From Lycocorax pyrrhopterus obiensis (taxonomy: Eukaryota > Chordata > Aves > Passeriformes > Paradisaeidae), in NCBI GenBank assembly GCA_014706295.1, contig JACSVZ010000004.1, positions 5,696,965-5,760,964 on the forward strand: a DNA stretch of 64,000 nt, written 5' to 3'. Within the stretch, counting starts at the first letter, position 1; every line of letters begins with the position of its first letter. The translations under genes and the position numbers were made by a program. Positions 47,507 through 61,159 of the stretch are shown piece by piece. The notes beneath the pieces are model-generated. The model saw only the letters and a list, made by a program, of their open reading frames with translations, searched no databases and was not told the DNA's origin.

Positions 47507-50500
47507 AAGTTTTACTACTGGCTTTTAATCTTCTTGGCTTCTCAAATACATAGAGGGACTGGAGAATAATTACTGAGTAATTTGTAGTGAGACCTGGCTG
47601 TGTTCTGCTGGGTTAGATGTGTGTGCAGCATTTCTTCCGTGTCTTCAGCCAAAGCTTCCCGTGATGCTGCTGCTGTTGAGGATGCTGAGTCCCAGGTGAT
47701 GGATATTCACCATTCCAGGCGTGGCCTTTGTGAGTGTTCTCTGAATTAGGCCGAGTCCTGCTAGAGGAGCCCTGGAAACTCAGGAGACCTCGCATACGAG
47801 CTCATCCGGGCCTTGGGCTGGCTGCTGGAAATTCTCCTTTCCATGAGCAGTTTAAATCCTGTGGAAAACTCCCACTGACTTTGCAGGGATTATCCATTTG
47901 TGGAAAGTTATTTTGAGGGAGGTGCATTCCTTTGTAAAACAGCTGGCAAGGAGGCTGGGCAGCACTGAGGTCTCAGTCCTGGCTGTGTATTTTTGTTGGT
48001 CCGAGTCTGTCCTGTGCCACGCGCAATGGGAATGCACTCCGTGACTACAGCTTGCACTTTCTATTTTAGTCCCATAAAAGCAATAACAGAAGAAGAAAGC
48101 AAGGCTTGAGTGCGTAGGTGTTTTCAGATATTGGACCCCTTGGGCTACATCATGTCTGTGTCTTTGTGCAATTCAGCTTGAAAAGCCCAGACCCAGCATG
48201 ACCTGTCTTTTGTCAGGGCTTTTGGGCTCCCAGGTGAGGGAAGTTGCATTATAAATGGAACAGTGTTTTCATTAATTTTCTGAGCATTGTTATTAATTGT
48301 ACTCTTTTTCTATTTTAATACCTTGTGTTTCTATGTATAGTGGTTTTTTGATCTCATTCATCTGTGTATTTTCAATAATAGTCCAATATTTAATTTGAAG
48401 GTAAAGTAGAAAAGTCTCCATGCTAGTTCATTTAAAGAACATGTTATCTGCTGTCTGCTCAACACATTTCCTGTGATCTTTGAAGACAGAGAACCCTGTG
48501 CTGCTTTTACATTGAAGAGTTTGCTAGTAAAAATACACCTCTTCTGAGGTTATTTAAAATCAGGACCTACATTTCTCACATCCCCCTGTTGTCTCACATA
48601 CAGAATCCCATCCGATACTGCTGTGCCATAAAATGTTAGCAGATAAAGTGCAGAGCAGGTCAGGGTATTCCTAATTCAGATTAATGACCCCATTCCGCTG
48701 CCTCCTTAGCAGGAAATTAGAAAGTGCTGGGAAGGAGAAAATAGCGATTCATAACGGGGGGCTCTCTGTATTGGCAGTTGCACTCATTAAAGCTAAGGTA
48801 TTGTTTTGATATAAAATAATTGAGCCTGACTTATTTATGGGATGTGGCTCATGGAGATTCCTTGAGAAGTCTGCTGGCTCAACGTCTGGATCCCCCTTCC
48901 TAAGGGGGAGCTGGCCTTCCTCTGAATTCCTGCTTATGGGAAATGAGTTTCTATGCAGAAGTAAAATTTTTGCCTGGATAAATGGTCCCAGTTCAAGAGC
49001 ATTTAACTCCAGTCTAGCATGGAAGTATGGAATGCTCCTTCAGAGAGTGATATCCACGCATGTCACGTGGGCATGGAGTGGGAAGGAGCTCTGTGTGTGA
49101 CGTGTCAGGTGAGATTGGGCAGAGGCCAAGGTGTGTATGAGCTTGGATTTTCAATTTTCAGCACTGGCACTGGTAATCTACAGTCTGCTGAAATCCTGTG
49201 TCAGGTGTATTAGGTGTCTCTTTTGATTCTGGGTCTGGCCTGTAATCTTTAAGGACTCTACTCACCAGATACTCCAAGGTGGCCCCGTGCACAGCTCAGT
49301 GTTGCCTTGATTGAACACTGAGGTCAGAGGCCAGCAGGAGCCAGAGGTCCCTGCAAACCCGCCCTGTGCACGGGCCCGCTGAGCTCTCTGCCTCCGTGTC
49401 ATGAAGACAAATGGCATTTTTTAAAATTCTCCCAATGAGCTAACATTCATTTTCTGGTGTCTCTTCCTTCTTTATTGCTTCCTAATGAGCTGCGTTCCCA
49501 TCACCTCTAGCCTCCTGCTTCCCAACCTGCATTTACACCCTTGCATGGAAGAGAAGCAGATTGAACAAATTAATTAAGTTGGCCTGTCTAATGAAATGGC
49601 TTTGGTGACTTCTGGGTTTTCGCCTCTTGCTTTTTACAGGAATCTCCTATAAATCTTTAATGGCCACAATTGCTGGGCTTTTTCTGTCCACAGTTGGCAA
49701 GAACATCACGTTTTCTTTGTATGGTGTCTCCAGCTTAACTGAGAACATTTCATTCTCTGTCTATATTTATATTTTTATATATATATTACATACACGTGTG
49801 TATTTTTACTCTTTATTTGTATATTTTTGGTGGTCGTTTTGCCTCCTTGTTTATTTTTTTAGCAATGGAATTTTCATAAAAGTGCTTTTCAGGAGCCATT
49901 TGGAATAACAGCTGTTTCTTAGGAGAGGGGCTCTGTGCTATTACAGTCCACAGCACTTCCTCTCGACCCCAGACTGGTCAGGGTGTATTTTTTCTCCTGT
50001 TCTTCTCATGCTGCTTTGTTTGCTCTTGGACAAGTCAACTGGTTCAGAATCAAGTGTTAGCTAGGTTGTTATTTTCTTGCTCTTGCAGATGACATAACTT
50101 CTAACACAGCACCACTCTTACCAGATGAAAGTGCTGTGGATTCTTTCCAAGGAATATGTGAATAATTTTAAATTCCTCTGCTGAAACTGCTTTTACTGAA
50201 CCTTTCCCCCTTCCAATCTGCACTGTTTTCACTTTGAAGTAATAAATACATACAGGCCTTTGGTATCTGGTTACCTTTCTTCCTTTTTGTTCCACAGCTC
50301 ATCACTTCATTATACCTGAAAAAAAGCGATGCTCCTGTGAAGTGAAGCTTGTATACAACACTGTTCTGGTATGAAACAGTGCTGAAGTGAAACTTCATTG
50401 GTGGTTCATGTATGGTCTGACATGTCATGTGTTGAAATGCCAGTGGGAACCTGATTCAGCTGCCAGTGTTGTTAACCCTGTAAACTTTAGTGGCATTATG

Positions 50501-52631
50501 GCACAATGAGAAATATCAGTTTTAAACTCATCCTTCTGTGCCATTTAATTCACTGCACGTAAGCGTGTCCAGGAGGAACAGCACAAGATTTTGTTCTTGC
50601 TTCTTCCATCACACAGATTATTGTGCAGTATTTTGCCGTTCTGCAAGCAGAATGTGTAGAGATGGATGATAAATACGGGGAAATTATTCTTTTACACACT
50701 TGGTACATCGTAGTGAGTACAATGGGTTCATTTCAGTCCCCAGGTGTGCAGTTGCTAATACAGTCTCAGAAGGAACAAGAGGATCCAGAATAAAACAAAA
50801 GCCATCGATTGGGGGTTGTTACGGGAGAAAGTTCTCAAAAATTCTTCAAGCTGCATCCTCTTTCTATCCTTGTGCGGTTTTTATGTGCTCTTGGTGTCTT
50901 TATGTGTTCCTACTACCCCAGTGATAGAAAGGCCATAAATGGCTCTCTGTGGGGAACTTAAAATGCCAGAAAATGCTGCAGAAGACACGAGCTGGGTCAG
51001 CGCTGCTTACAGCGTTCACCTCTGGAGTCAGACTTGCCACTTGGAAAGCTGCAAATCAGTGGTGGGTTTATTTGCGTTTTTTTTTTCTTTCAATTTGGGA
51101 TACCAGAAAAAGATTATCCATGCTGAGAAGAGTGGCCTCACCTCTAGGTGAGATATTGGACAATTTCATTGGTCCTTCTTTGTTCAGGTTCGCTGGCTCC
51201 AGCTTGCTTAGTTGAAGGAGCCTCTTCCTGTCTGGAATTTCCTGCACTCAAGGCAGTAACAATTCAGCTGATTTGGGGAATTTTGTGAGCAGTTTGCACT
51301 CGAAAACTGTCACTGGGACTTAAGAGAAGAAGCACCTGGCAGTGCTTGCTGAGATGGAGGGTACCTCGTAGCAGGATGAAGGTGAAATAGTTTGTTAAAA
51401 GCTGCTGTGCAGGAGTAGCGGGCCTGGGAACGATTCAGCCTCATGATGCCCGTTCTTCCCAGTGCCTCCCAGCCTGCAAACAAGGGTGTTTGACCTCACA
51501 AAGGCAGAGATTCAGCAAAACCTAGATTTTGTCACCACATACCTTTCATGCCTCAGGAGGAGCAGTTTCCTCGCTTGTGCCTTGGAATGCTTTGGAAAGG
51601 GGCTTTCTAGGTAATGTTGTAGTTTCGTAGGGAATAATCCAATTCTTTTAGTCTGAAAAATCTCTTTAGATGTTTAGGAAGAAGCCAAATAGGGAGGGAA
51701 ACAAACCAGGATGTGCAAAGGACCACAAATAGCATAGGGGGTTTTGTCAGTTTTCTTCAGGAAAAGAAGCCCTGACAACTCTGTGCACTACATGTTTGAC
51801 GTTCACTCACTTTATGGGAGTTGGCACTGCAGAGAATATGTATTTATAGGGATGTATTCACACGACTTTGCTTCACACAGACTACTGATTTAGATGTCTA
51901 ATTTAGGAGCACAGGTGCTCTCTGTAGTCAACAGAGCCTAAATGAAGGTCTCTGAGTTACCCCCTGAAAGGAGGCACCTTTCTCCACCGAGTTCAGAGCG
52001 ACCTGAGGTTCCTAATTTAGGCCCGTAAGCCACGTGTGCAGTGTGGGAGCCTTGAGTAAACAACACTCAGGGATTAAGAGCTGGCCCTGGCACTGCTTTC
52101 TCCCACAGGCAGTGAACTCTTCAGAGATCACGACTTGGTCACACTTGAGTGTGGCTGAAGAGAAGGATCATCTTCCTTCCCTGCTGGATGTAGCCAGATC
52201 CATGGGCCTCAGTGACTTGAGGGCAGAGACACACTTGCATAGGACCGTGCCCAAAATACCATTTAGTCAGTGAGGGAAAAGGGAACTCCCTACCCCGGAC
52301 CCAGCCATGCATGCTCGACTTCAGGTGGTAGGGCAGGTAGTGGCACGAGCCCCTGCAAGCTGCTGCTTGCACAACTGGCTACCATGGCTGTTATCCTGGG
52401 ATGAACAGAGCTGTAAAAATAAAAAAGGGAAGAAAACCCCACCCCAAAGCAACCCCCACGTCTGCAGAAGTGGAGGTTAATGAAGTGAGGACCAGAAGGG
52501 ATCTGTGAGCCCCCGTCTCCTCCATCTGCCTCAGCCGAGGGCTCTTCCTGTGACCCCACACAAATTGTGGATCTCTTGCTGCTTCTCCACCTCTTTGCAA
52601 TGAGAATGGTTTTATTCACAGAAGGTGATGT
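47507..52631. other. Gene-free stretch
   Basis: Non-coding. A 52-base minus-strand segment at 49266-49317 has a good acceptor (GGCCTCTGACCTCAG) and donor (TCTG before GTGAGT) but two open frames and no partner. Nothing else stands out. Confidence 0.5.
49762..49790 (+). repeat. TATATTTA-type AT-rich repeat
   Basis: Imperfect TAT/ATA-rich stretch leading into ACATACACGTGTG. Low complexity. Confidence 0.65.
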
Positions 52632-52709
52632 CACGAGATTGTTGTGAGGGGATGTGACTCAATGTTTGTATAATGCTTTGAAGATGAAGAGTGCTAAGTA
52701 TTGTTATTT
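52632..52709 (+). mobile_element. Ancient SINE tail, MIR/AmnSINE-like
   Basis: GAGATTGTTGTGAGGGGATG, then AATGTTTGTATAATGCTTTG, then AAGATGAAGAGTGCTAAGTA and TTGTTATTT resemble the shared 3' region of MIR-type and AmnSINE/L2-tailed elements (a 'GTAAAGCGCTTTGAAGAT' core, then 'AAAGTGCTATATAAA' and a TTATT tail). The match is by eye and degenerate. The exact family cannot be set without a profile search. Confidence 0.55.
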
Positions 52710-55700
52710 GAGATGGCAACAAAATAAAACAAAATATGTTCGGTGCAGCTGTTCGAGCCAAATCCATTTTCAGTTTATCTTCCAAGCAGGAATTCAAAAT
52801 CAAAGTAAAAATCCTTGCCAACTGGAACTTTACAGCTTGATGGGAAAGTTAGAAAGAGAATTAATTGGGTTTTAAATAGTTGTAACTGTATTGTGATGGA
52901 GCGTGGAGTGCTCATCTACTCCTAATTGCCAGTCAGTTTGGAACTGGGAATTAAGGCTTGCTCAGGGGAATCTTTGTTTCAGAAAAGGAAAATAGTTGAG
53001 CCATTTTGCATGGCACACTGTATAAACTGTCGGAACTCTGAAAACATGTGCTTTTTCCACTTTGTGCTGCCTTTTTGCAGTAACACAAACCATCACAAAA
53101 TGTGGAAAGCAATGAAACTGCCAAATGCCACCACAGAGCTCCTCGGGGGAATCACTGTCCCCTCCCAGACATCTCAGCCTCTGATCCTGCCCCAAAGGGC
53201 TGCTCCAGTAGGGCAATGGTTCTCCTGGCCCTGGCAGCCTCTGCCTGGGACAATCCAGGATCGGGTGCCGTGTGCTGTGCTGGCCCCTCAGCATCTGCTC
53301 CTGGTTGCTCATACAGGGGTCCATGACAAAAGGATTTTCCCTTTGGATCAGGGTTGTCAGTAACCACACAGCGCTTACAGCGTGATAGATCAGAATTTGC
53401 TCCTCGGCCTTTGTGATGGCCTTTAGCCTCTCTCCCCTCAGTTTTGGAAACACAGAAATTCCTATGCTGAATCAGGTTAATGGTTCAGCATTCCGGCAGC
53501 AGCAGCTGACCTAAAACCCCATTAAGGACAGATGTGCTTCAAAATTGTTTCTACCTTGTGGTTGATGTTTCAAAATATGAGAGCAAAAATCTGCTTCCCG
53601 CACAGTCTATAAAAAGGACACAGTAACACCTTCACTTCCCAGGAGCAGTGCTGAGCCCAGACCGTTTGCAAAATACTTTCAAGTCCTGGACTTAAATTAG
53701 CAAAGCTCGACTATTTTTGCCTCCCAAAGACCTGCCCCTCTTAAGGAAATGTACATTTGATTTAGAGTTTTTCCTGATGTTCAAAGGGGGCTTGGACGTG
53801 TCTCTCAGCCTCTTGTGTTTGATGGGATTTGTGCATGTGAAGCACCTTCATAAGAGGGTTATTCATTACTTCTCACTTTGAGTGAACGCACTGTTTTCCA
53901 GCTAAACCATCCTGTTTAAGTTTTGCTGTCCTGTGCAGAGGTATGCCTTCAGATCCCAGTTTTTGTTTTCTTAATACTTTTGAAGTTACTTGTTCCTAAA
54001 ATACGACTCTCAGTAAACATTTCAGCACTTTAATTTGGCTTGAATTTATGTTTGAATATTAAAGTTCCAAAATAGTTTTATGAGAAAATAAAAATACGAT
54101 GGCTCTGGGAGCCTTTCTTTTCAATATCTTTTAGTTATGTTAAACTCTGTACTCAAGTAACTGCCTTATAAACAGCTTTATATTGCACTCGATTGCAAGT
54201 CATTGGAACAACATTCCGTAATGGCTTGCAAATGGCGTAACATTATGTGCCCCAGTTTCTGCAGCCAGAATGAACAAGATCATTGCAAAGGTTGGTGATA
54301 AAAGTGGACATAAAAAAGATAACCTTAAATCTAAACCCTCTATATCACAAGTAATTGAACAAAGTAAAAAAACCCCATATATATTTCTTCTCAGAAGCGA
54401 CATGAGCCAGCCCAATCCTGCTTGCTGAAATGCTTTTTCTTATCATATTCCAAGTAAAATTTTTATTTCCTTTAAAGCTGTGCTTGCTGTGAAAAAAATG
54501 ATTGCACAAATCGTTTTTCCTCACCTTTGGAAAGCTGGTTCTCTCTGAGAATCAATTAGTTAGCTGTCAGAAGAAAGCCTGGATCGTATATTCTGGAACA
54601 CTTAGTGGGCAGAGCAGTGTTGAAACACCCGTGGCAAATGTTCATTACTTGAGGTCTGGCAAAATTAAAAGTGCAGCACAGGACTGACATTTTTTAGTTA
54701 AAACCTAAGGCATCACTGGAGAGAAACCTGTATAATTAGATGCTTATGTTTCTTTTCAAGGTGTAAATCTTTTAGATTTGTATGAATGTTACCATCAGCT
54801 ACAAAAAGGGGAAATAGCAGAAAAGATGGTCAGTGCTTGTGTGGTATTTTGCAAAATCTTGATTGCAAAAATATCATCAAGTCACTAAAAGATATAAATA
54901 TTTTCCAGTTATTATCTTGACAACCTTGATATTTCAAGTGCTTTTTGAAACACATCCAGGAACTCGTGGGACACAGTTCCACATGGTGCAGCTTCTTATG
55001 CCCCTCCCAAAAAATAAACCCCAAACCCACCAACCAAATACCTTGCCTGAGAAGTTTTGGCAGAAAATAAAGCTTTGTTAACTGAGGGGCTTGTGCCTTT
55101 TTTGTGTGGGCAGTGTTTTGGGTGTCAGCTGTTTGGTGATCATACATTTTAATTAAGGCAGGGCACAGTGATGTGTGCGCTTTATTTGAGCTTGTTCTCC
55201 CTTGTAAGCCTAATGAACTTACTCAGCCCCACAAGCAGGAACAAGCCTGTCTGATCCCTTTGCCAGCGGACTTTGGCACAGATCCCTGGGCAGATAGTGT
55301 GAGATGGCATCACTCAAGAGAGGGAATTGTCCAGTCCTATAGAAATCCAGCTACTGTTCTTAGTAAAATACAGTACTCTTAAGGCAGGGCATATTTTCCT
55401 CCTACCTTCCTGTGAGGAAGGCGATGCACTGGGGGAGAAAGATGTTTCCCAAATGCATTTCTAGGAACAAATGCTTTTGGAGATGCTGAGGTGGCTGCAT
55501 CACTCAAATTCTGGCTTTCTCAGTGCTTATTTTATCAGCTGCTCTCAAGCTTATGAGCTGCAGCCGGATGGACTGTGGTCCCTTTGGGAAATGTCCCTAG
55601 GTTTTATTTCGTCAGAGTTTGAGAGCTGTAGCCGTGAGTTACTGCACAGTCACCTTCACATGCTCTGTACCGTGCAGTAAAAGCTAACTGCTCAGATTCT

Positions 55701-56299
55701 GGTTTTTATTTTGATTTGATTTGAACAGACTTTCCTGACTTGTGTGCGAGAGAAGAGAGTGAGGCAGGAAGATCAGGTGGCAGTTTTCACAGGGATGGTC
55801 CCAAAGGTTAGAGCAGCAGTTGAGGATCGGGATTCCTGTCCTTTCCCTGCCTCAGTTACGGCTCACTGTCACTGAGACAATTCACCTCCTCTTTCTGACG
55901 TTCACAGGGATTTCTGTCTGACACAGTGTGGTAACATTGTCTCGTGGTGGTGCTGAGGGAATGATGTGTAGCTAAAGCAAAGACTCGGACCAGGAATCCT
56001 GTTCTGGTCTGATTTACATCTGTCTGTAAGCCATGCCTGAGCTTCTTTCCTCCATCAAATGATACTGTAATCCTGGGTTTATACATTAAGGAATCCCTTC
56101 AGTGGGTAACCCCAAAGTGGCCAGCGGTACAAAATGTCGTGTGCCATGTCCACATGCAAGAACGGGGTCTGTGAGAGGAAACCCTGTAAAACGGGGGGAG
56201 ATTCTTGGGAATCACCCCAGCACCCGTGGAAGTGGCTCTCTGTGTGAGTCACAAAAGGCGTGGGCCTTTTCTGGGAGAGGCACAAGGCAGATTCTCTGG
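52710..56299. other. Gene-free stretch
   Basis: Non-coding. The 163-codon minus-strand frame at 52962-53453 starts at GTG and follows GC content. Around 54181-54240 a few CpGs are retained in AT-rich DNA (GCACTCGATTGC, CATTCCGTAATGG), a mild enhancer-like sign. Confidence 0.5.
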
Positions 56300-56715
56300 A
56301 ATCGCTCTCTGTGGTGCCATTGCCTCTTCGCCAGCGCGGGGAGAGACGGTTGGAGGCAGGCGCAGGCCTGGAGGCGTGGGGTGCTCTAAAGGGCCGCTAA
56401 GGACCACGGCTGGAGGTGAAGCCCCTTTTTTTCTGTGGAGATCGAACAGGAGGGTGTCTCGGGCGGATGGGGGAGCGCTGATGTACGTATTTATGTAAGT
56501 GTATAATTTGTGTGCATTTTATACGTGCCCATGTCCATGCGGGCCGGCGCGCTGAGGGATCGCCTGTGTGCGGGCGCCACCTGCCGGCCGAAGCGCCCTT
56601 CCCGCCTTTTTTCCTGCCGCCCTTCCCGCCGCTTTGCCCGCCACTTTCTGTGGGACCCAGGGAAGAGTCGTGAGGGGATTTGGTTGAGGAGGGAGCCGCC
56701 CCGGCAGGCTGCAGG
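56300..56715. promoter_or_regulatory. CpG-island-like region, possible promoter
   Basis: CpG density is high from about 56300 and peaks at 56541-56640. It contains GC-box-like CCCGCC runs and two copies of CGCCCTTCCCGCC, at 56594-56606 and 56618-56630, each holding an E2F-like TTCCCGC. On the plus strand a donor-like CTGCAG followed by GTATTT lies at 56714-56718, which would suit a non-coding first exon. Open frames here are shadows of high GC. Direction of transcription, if any, is not decided. Confidence 0.45.
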
Positions 56716-59700
56716 TATTTTGAACTGTGGGTGATGTCCGCATGCCGTATTACACGTCACCCACATTTATCCCGCCTTATTTTTGAGTTTCTCCAAGGGA
56801 GACCCAAGCTCTCAGCCCCAGAGGAAACGTCCTCTGTGCTTTTTGGAGATTCTCCCTGTGGGTAGACGCCCAGACATCTTCCACTGTCTCTGACCGAGTT
56901 AACGCTGGCAGGGATTTCGTTTGAGGGACCCTGTTTTCCACTGGCAGTTACTCCCGCACGGGGCTGCCTTCCCAGTGCTCACAGCCTCGGTCTCTGGTTT
57001 GTGGTGCTGGAAGTCTCGCACCGTTCCAGCCCTCTGTGGTGGGAACACACGGCCAGAAGGGCCTGGATTTGCCCTGTGTAACCTGTGGGCACAGCTGGCC
57101 TGTGCAGGTAGCCCTCAGCCCGGGGGTCTGTGTGCTGGGAGTGCATCCAGAGGGTCCTGGAGAGCTGAGCCATCCTCTCAGATCCACACTGTCCCCGTGG
57201 AGCACTTGGAGCAACTGGCTCCTTGGGGGTGCATCTGGATAGGTGGCAAAAGCTGAGGAAGATAAGTCTGGGTCAGCATATCTTGTCAAAGGCAGGTACA
57301 GAGCAAGTTTGTTTAAGCTATATTTGACTTACTTATATAAAAGCCAGAGGGGAATGTAGCTCTTGGCTCCTCAGTACAATTATGTTTTATTTGATGCTTT
57401 ATGTCTAATTTCTGCAATTTTTGTGCTCATATTAATTATTTTTGAAAATTTCAACGAATAGGTCCAGGAGTTGATTTGTTTGTCTGTTTATCCGCAAGTG
57501 ATGTTCACTAAATAACAAATGCACGCAGTTCACTGAGCTGAATGAAGTCACTCCACTGCTGTTTCCCTACTTCCCATGCAGTACTTCTCATGGACAGATG
57601 AGGCTGCTATGGATTTGGTTATTTCAGCTGGGGGAGTGCTATTTAGGGGACTGTCCCCTCCGTGCTAGATACTTGCTGAGGGCTCTGACAAGCCTTGGCA
57701 CAAGTAGTTATTCCTGCCTGGCTTCTTCTAGCCTAGATCACTGTAAAGTGGAATAACAGAGGGCTGGTTACCCTTGACAGATGCTTGGAGGTGATGCTGA
57801 AGGTGACCACCAGTTTCACAGTGTGACACCTGTATCAGTGCTTCCCAGTTCTGTGCAGGTGTCACCTCACTGCCACAGGCACATCCAAACTTTGGTTTGC
57901 ATTTAGAGGGCACTGGGCTGCCTTGAGAGCTGCTTCTCCCTTCTGCCAAAACATTCCTGCCTGGACTGCTCCTGCTGTTTTTTACCGTAATATTAAGCTT
58001 GTAGATATTAAAGCACTGTCAGCTGAAATCCCTGGCTCCACCACTGACTTTCAAATTTGTAGTCTGGCCTTAACCTTAGCACAAGCAAATGCTTATTTAG
58101 GTTGTTTTGCAAGTGTATGATTTAATGACATCACCAAATTTCTGGCTAATCAAGATCTTTCCAGAAGCAAACAATAAATGGCAGCAAAGCATATTCTTGA
58201 AGTAGATTTTACATACAAAAATCTGAGCATTAGCAATTTGTCTTTTCAGTAATGAGATAAAAAACACAGAATCAGCTTTTAGGATCAAAGATAAATCTCC
58301 TTGTTCTACACATAACACATGGTATGGGATGATGATGTGTAACAAGCAGCACACCTGACACCCCTACAGTGAAAACCACTTTCTCCAGGCAGAACCGTTT
58401 GGTACTCTTGTAAATCCAAAAGAAAATCAGGTTGTATTGTCCCAAGAAAGAGCATTTAGTTAGAGCAGACCAAAATGTTGTTTTTCCCTAAGGGAGCATA
58501 TTGAATGAAACATCATTCTCTAGATAATGGACAAAAACATTCTTTATTACGAAAACTTTGTGCCCTTTCATAAGCGTTAATAATGCTGGGGGTGTGTGGG
58601 TGGGAGAGCAGGTGGGTAGGAGTGCTAAATGGAAAAGCAAAAGGCAGAGCTATGAGGCTGTAATTTCTTATGAAATACTGCTCCATATGATACCTCTTTG
58701 CTTTAGAACATTTTTATAGAAGAGAAATACTTTGCATTTCCTGCAGTCTTCAAGTTTTTGCTGGTTTTTGTGACTGCAGTACTTCTGAAAGGTGGTGGGG
58801 AGGGGATAGCTTAGGAAAGCCTTTATTTATCCCAATGACGTACAGTACCAACAGCAGTGGAAATTTCCTTGTGCTCTGGGCCAGTGCCTGAATCTTGTCT
58901 AAAATCATCTCCTAGGCTCAGAGCAATGTCCCTCTCCAGCTCTCCCAAGCCTCCCGAGATGGGACTCATTGCTGTTCTTCCAAAAACATTTTCCTGTGCT
59001 TTAGAAATTGGGTGGTTTTCCCTCATTGTCCTCTTTGGAGGTCACAGAGCGATAGCAGCAGCAGAGGTGGCTGCACACAGGGGTAGATTCAGGGGGATTC
59101 CTGGGATGGACACCATGTCAGAGTACCTGGAATCCTTCCGTCTTCTGTTTGCTTGGAAAATTCTGTCATTGAATCTGATTCCTACATTGTGGCCACCAAA
59201 TGTTTCAGCTTCACAACTCTGGCTCATGTGGCAGTGATGGCCCTGGAGTTTTTTTCCAGTTCCAACCTGTTTGGCTCACTATTGCTACTGTAAAACTGTA
59301 AAATCTTCCCCACAGGTACTAATAAAGGTTTAGGACTGTCCTTTCATAAGAATTCCCATGGCAATTTCCATTCAGGGTCCAGAAAACTATTAACACAGTT
59401 CTTTCATCCACAGTGTCCAGAAATGCTTTTCTGAAATGATCAGATTGAAACTTCATAGTTGCACAGATTTTTTCATGGCTGAAAGTAAAATCCAATAAGC
59501 CTGAAATTTCACTATATAGACCTCACCAGCCAGCTTCTATCTAAATTAAAGAAAGACTCCGTTTTAAAGAATAATAACATTATAAAAAATAATTAACACG
59601 AGAATGAATATTTGCAGCCCTAATGGTCAGAAGCAGGAGAGGTAATGAGCAAGATTAAAATCAGTGCTGGCCTTTCCTGTTAGAAGTTTATGGGCATTTA

Positions 59701-61159
59701 ATGAATTTAAATGGGAAAAGGAAGCTGATAATTGAATTATTCGTAAGAACTTTATTCAGCGGGGTTTGAATGATTGCTGATGGCTTTCACTGCTGAGCTC
59801 CCCTTTGTCACCTCAACCCGTGCACTGGGAGTACTGGATCTATATTTATTTATGTAATCAGGCAAACATGAGAAGTGTGCTATTGATTGCATTGATTGGA
59901 AACATGTAACCACCACCAAAAAAAGGTGAGTTGGAGCAGGAACCAACTGCTCAGAGATTGCTACAGCCACCTAAAGAGTTAGGAGCAGAGAAGTCATTTG
60001 AAAGAGGTAACTGTGTCAGGCTGGAGAAGTGCTTTTATCCCTCTACACTTACAGCTTCCCATGTAACTCCCAACAATTATATGGGGATGTGTGAGAAAAA
60101 GAGGTTCCTACAGGAAACTCTGGCTGGGCAGTTTGCATTGGTCCATAAAGAAAGGCAGAGAACAGCAGAGCAAAGGCAGGCTCAGCCTACACAACTAGCA
60201 GGGAAAATGCTGCAACATGAATTAATTTTCATTAAAAAGGTGTGTGGAACAGCAGGAGGACAAACTGCAACTCTCTGCAGATGGAAAGGGCAGTGGGAGG
60301 AAGATGCCAGCAGGGAAAATGCTGCAAATTGGTGTTTTGGAGAAAAGGCAAATGCATTCACCCTGTCAGCTGCGGGAGGTTTCTTTTTATTGCAGGCTGT
60401 GTGTGGTAGCTAATGCATGTGGGTCCTCATGGCTTTGGGGATTGTTAGTTTGGGTTGGGTACCTGAAAACCCTCAAAAACTATTGGAAAAAATCTAACAA
60501 CTGTGAGTTATCCAGACACTGACATCCCTGCAGACCAGTGGCCTGAAAAGAAACCCAGAAGGAACTTTTCCCTTCTCACAGAGGTCAATCCATTTGCCAC
60601 AAAAACAACAGATGTTGAAAGGAAGTAATTTTAAACTGTAAGGTTTAAATTGGCAGCAGGGGAAGACAAGTTGCCAAAATGTGTTTCTGAAAGCCTCACT
60701 TCCGCCTAGTGGGAGACTTCCATGTTTGGCCCCTGCACAGAGACACTTGCATTTCATTTAATCTGCTGTGGCGCAATCGGAGGGCCCTGGCTAAAAGAAA
60801 TGTCCTGTGAAGCAGATCCAGAGCAGTTGGCCCACGGAGAGCTCTGCGCTGCTCTGCTTTTAGCTCTAGTGGTGGTTTTTGAGGTGCATCAGTGAGGGCT
60901 GCACTCACCAGGTATCTGGTGTGGATATTTGCCATGTGGGAAGAAGCAATGGGATTTGGTCCCTGGAACTTCCCAAGTGCAGCTTTTCTGTCTGGGTGTG
61001 AGCACTCCAGTAGCTGAAGGAAGTTCACAGTACCCCCTCTGCATGAGCAAAGCTTAAGGAAAAAGAGATTACAGTAACAGGGGTCTGTGGAAATAGCTAA
61101 AAAGGCAGAATTTCAGGGACAGTAGGAGAGCAGATGTGTGTTCTCACTGAGTGTACGGG
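56716..61159. other. Gene-free stretch
   Basis: Non-coding, GC-rich up to about 57280 as the shoulder of the CpG island, then AT-rich. Minus-strand frames at 56948-57289 and 60696-61028 and a plus-strand frame at 59931-60413 are not convincing. The 19-bp direct repeat lies here. Confidence 0.5.
60197..60327 (+). repeat. 19-bp direct repeat, 112 bp apart
   Basis: AGCAGGGAAAATGCTGCAA occurs exactly at 60197-60215 and 60309-60327, with 93 unrelated bases between. The flanks differ, so this is not a simple tandem array. Nothing coding is convincing here. Confidence 0.9.

Noticed and set aside
49266..49317. 52-base minus-strand segment with good splice sites
   Set aside because: Two frames are open, it is short, and there is no partner exon nearby; sites of this quality arise by chance in 64 kb.
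52962..53453. 163-codon minus-strand open frame
   Set aside because: GTG start, GC-driven lack of stops, opposite another long frame, and no family resemblance.
60696..61028. 110-codon minus-strand frame including a splice-bounded part (donor at 60909)
   Set aside because: The acceptor is weak and the peptide is compositionally ordinary, with no known domain.
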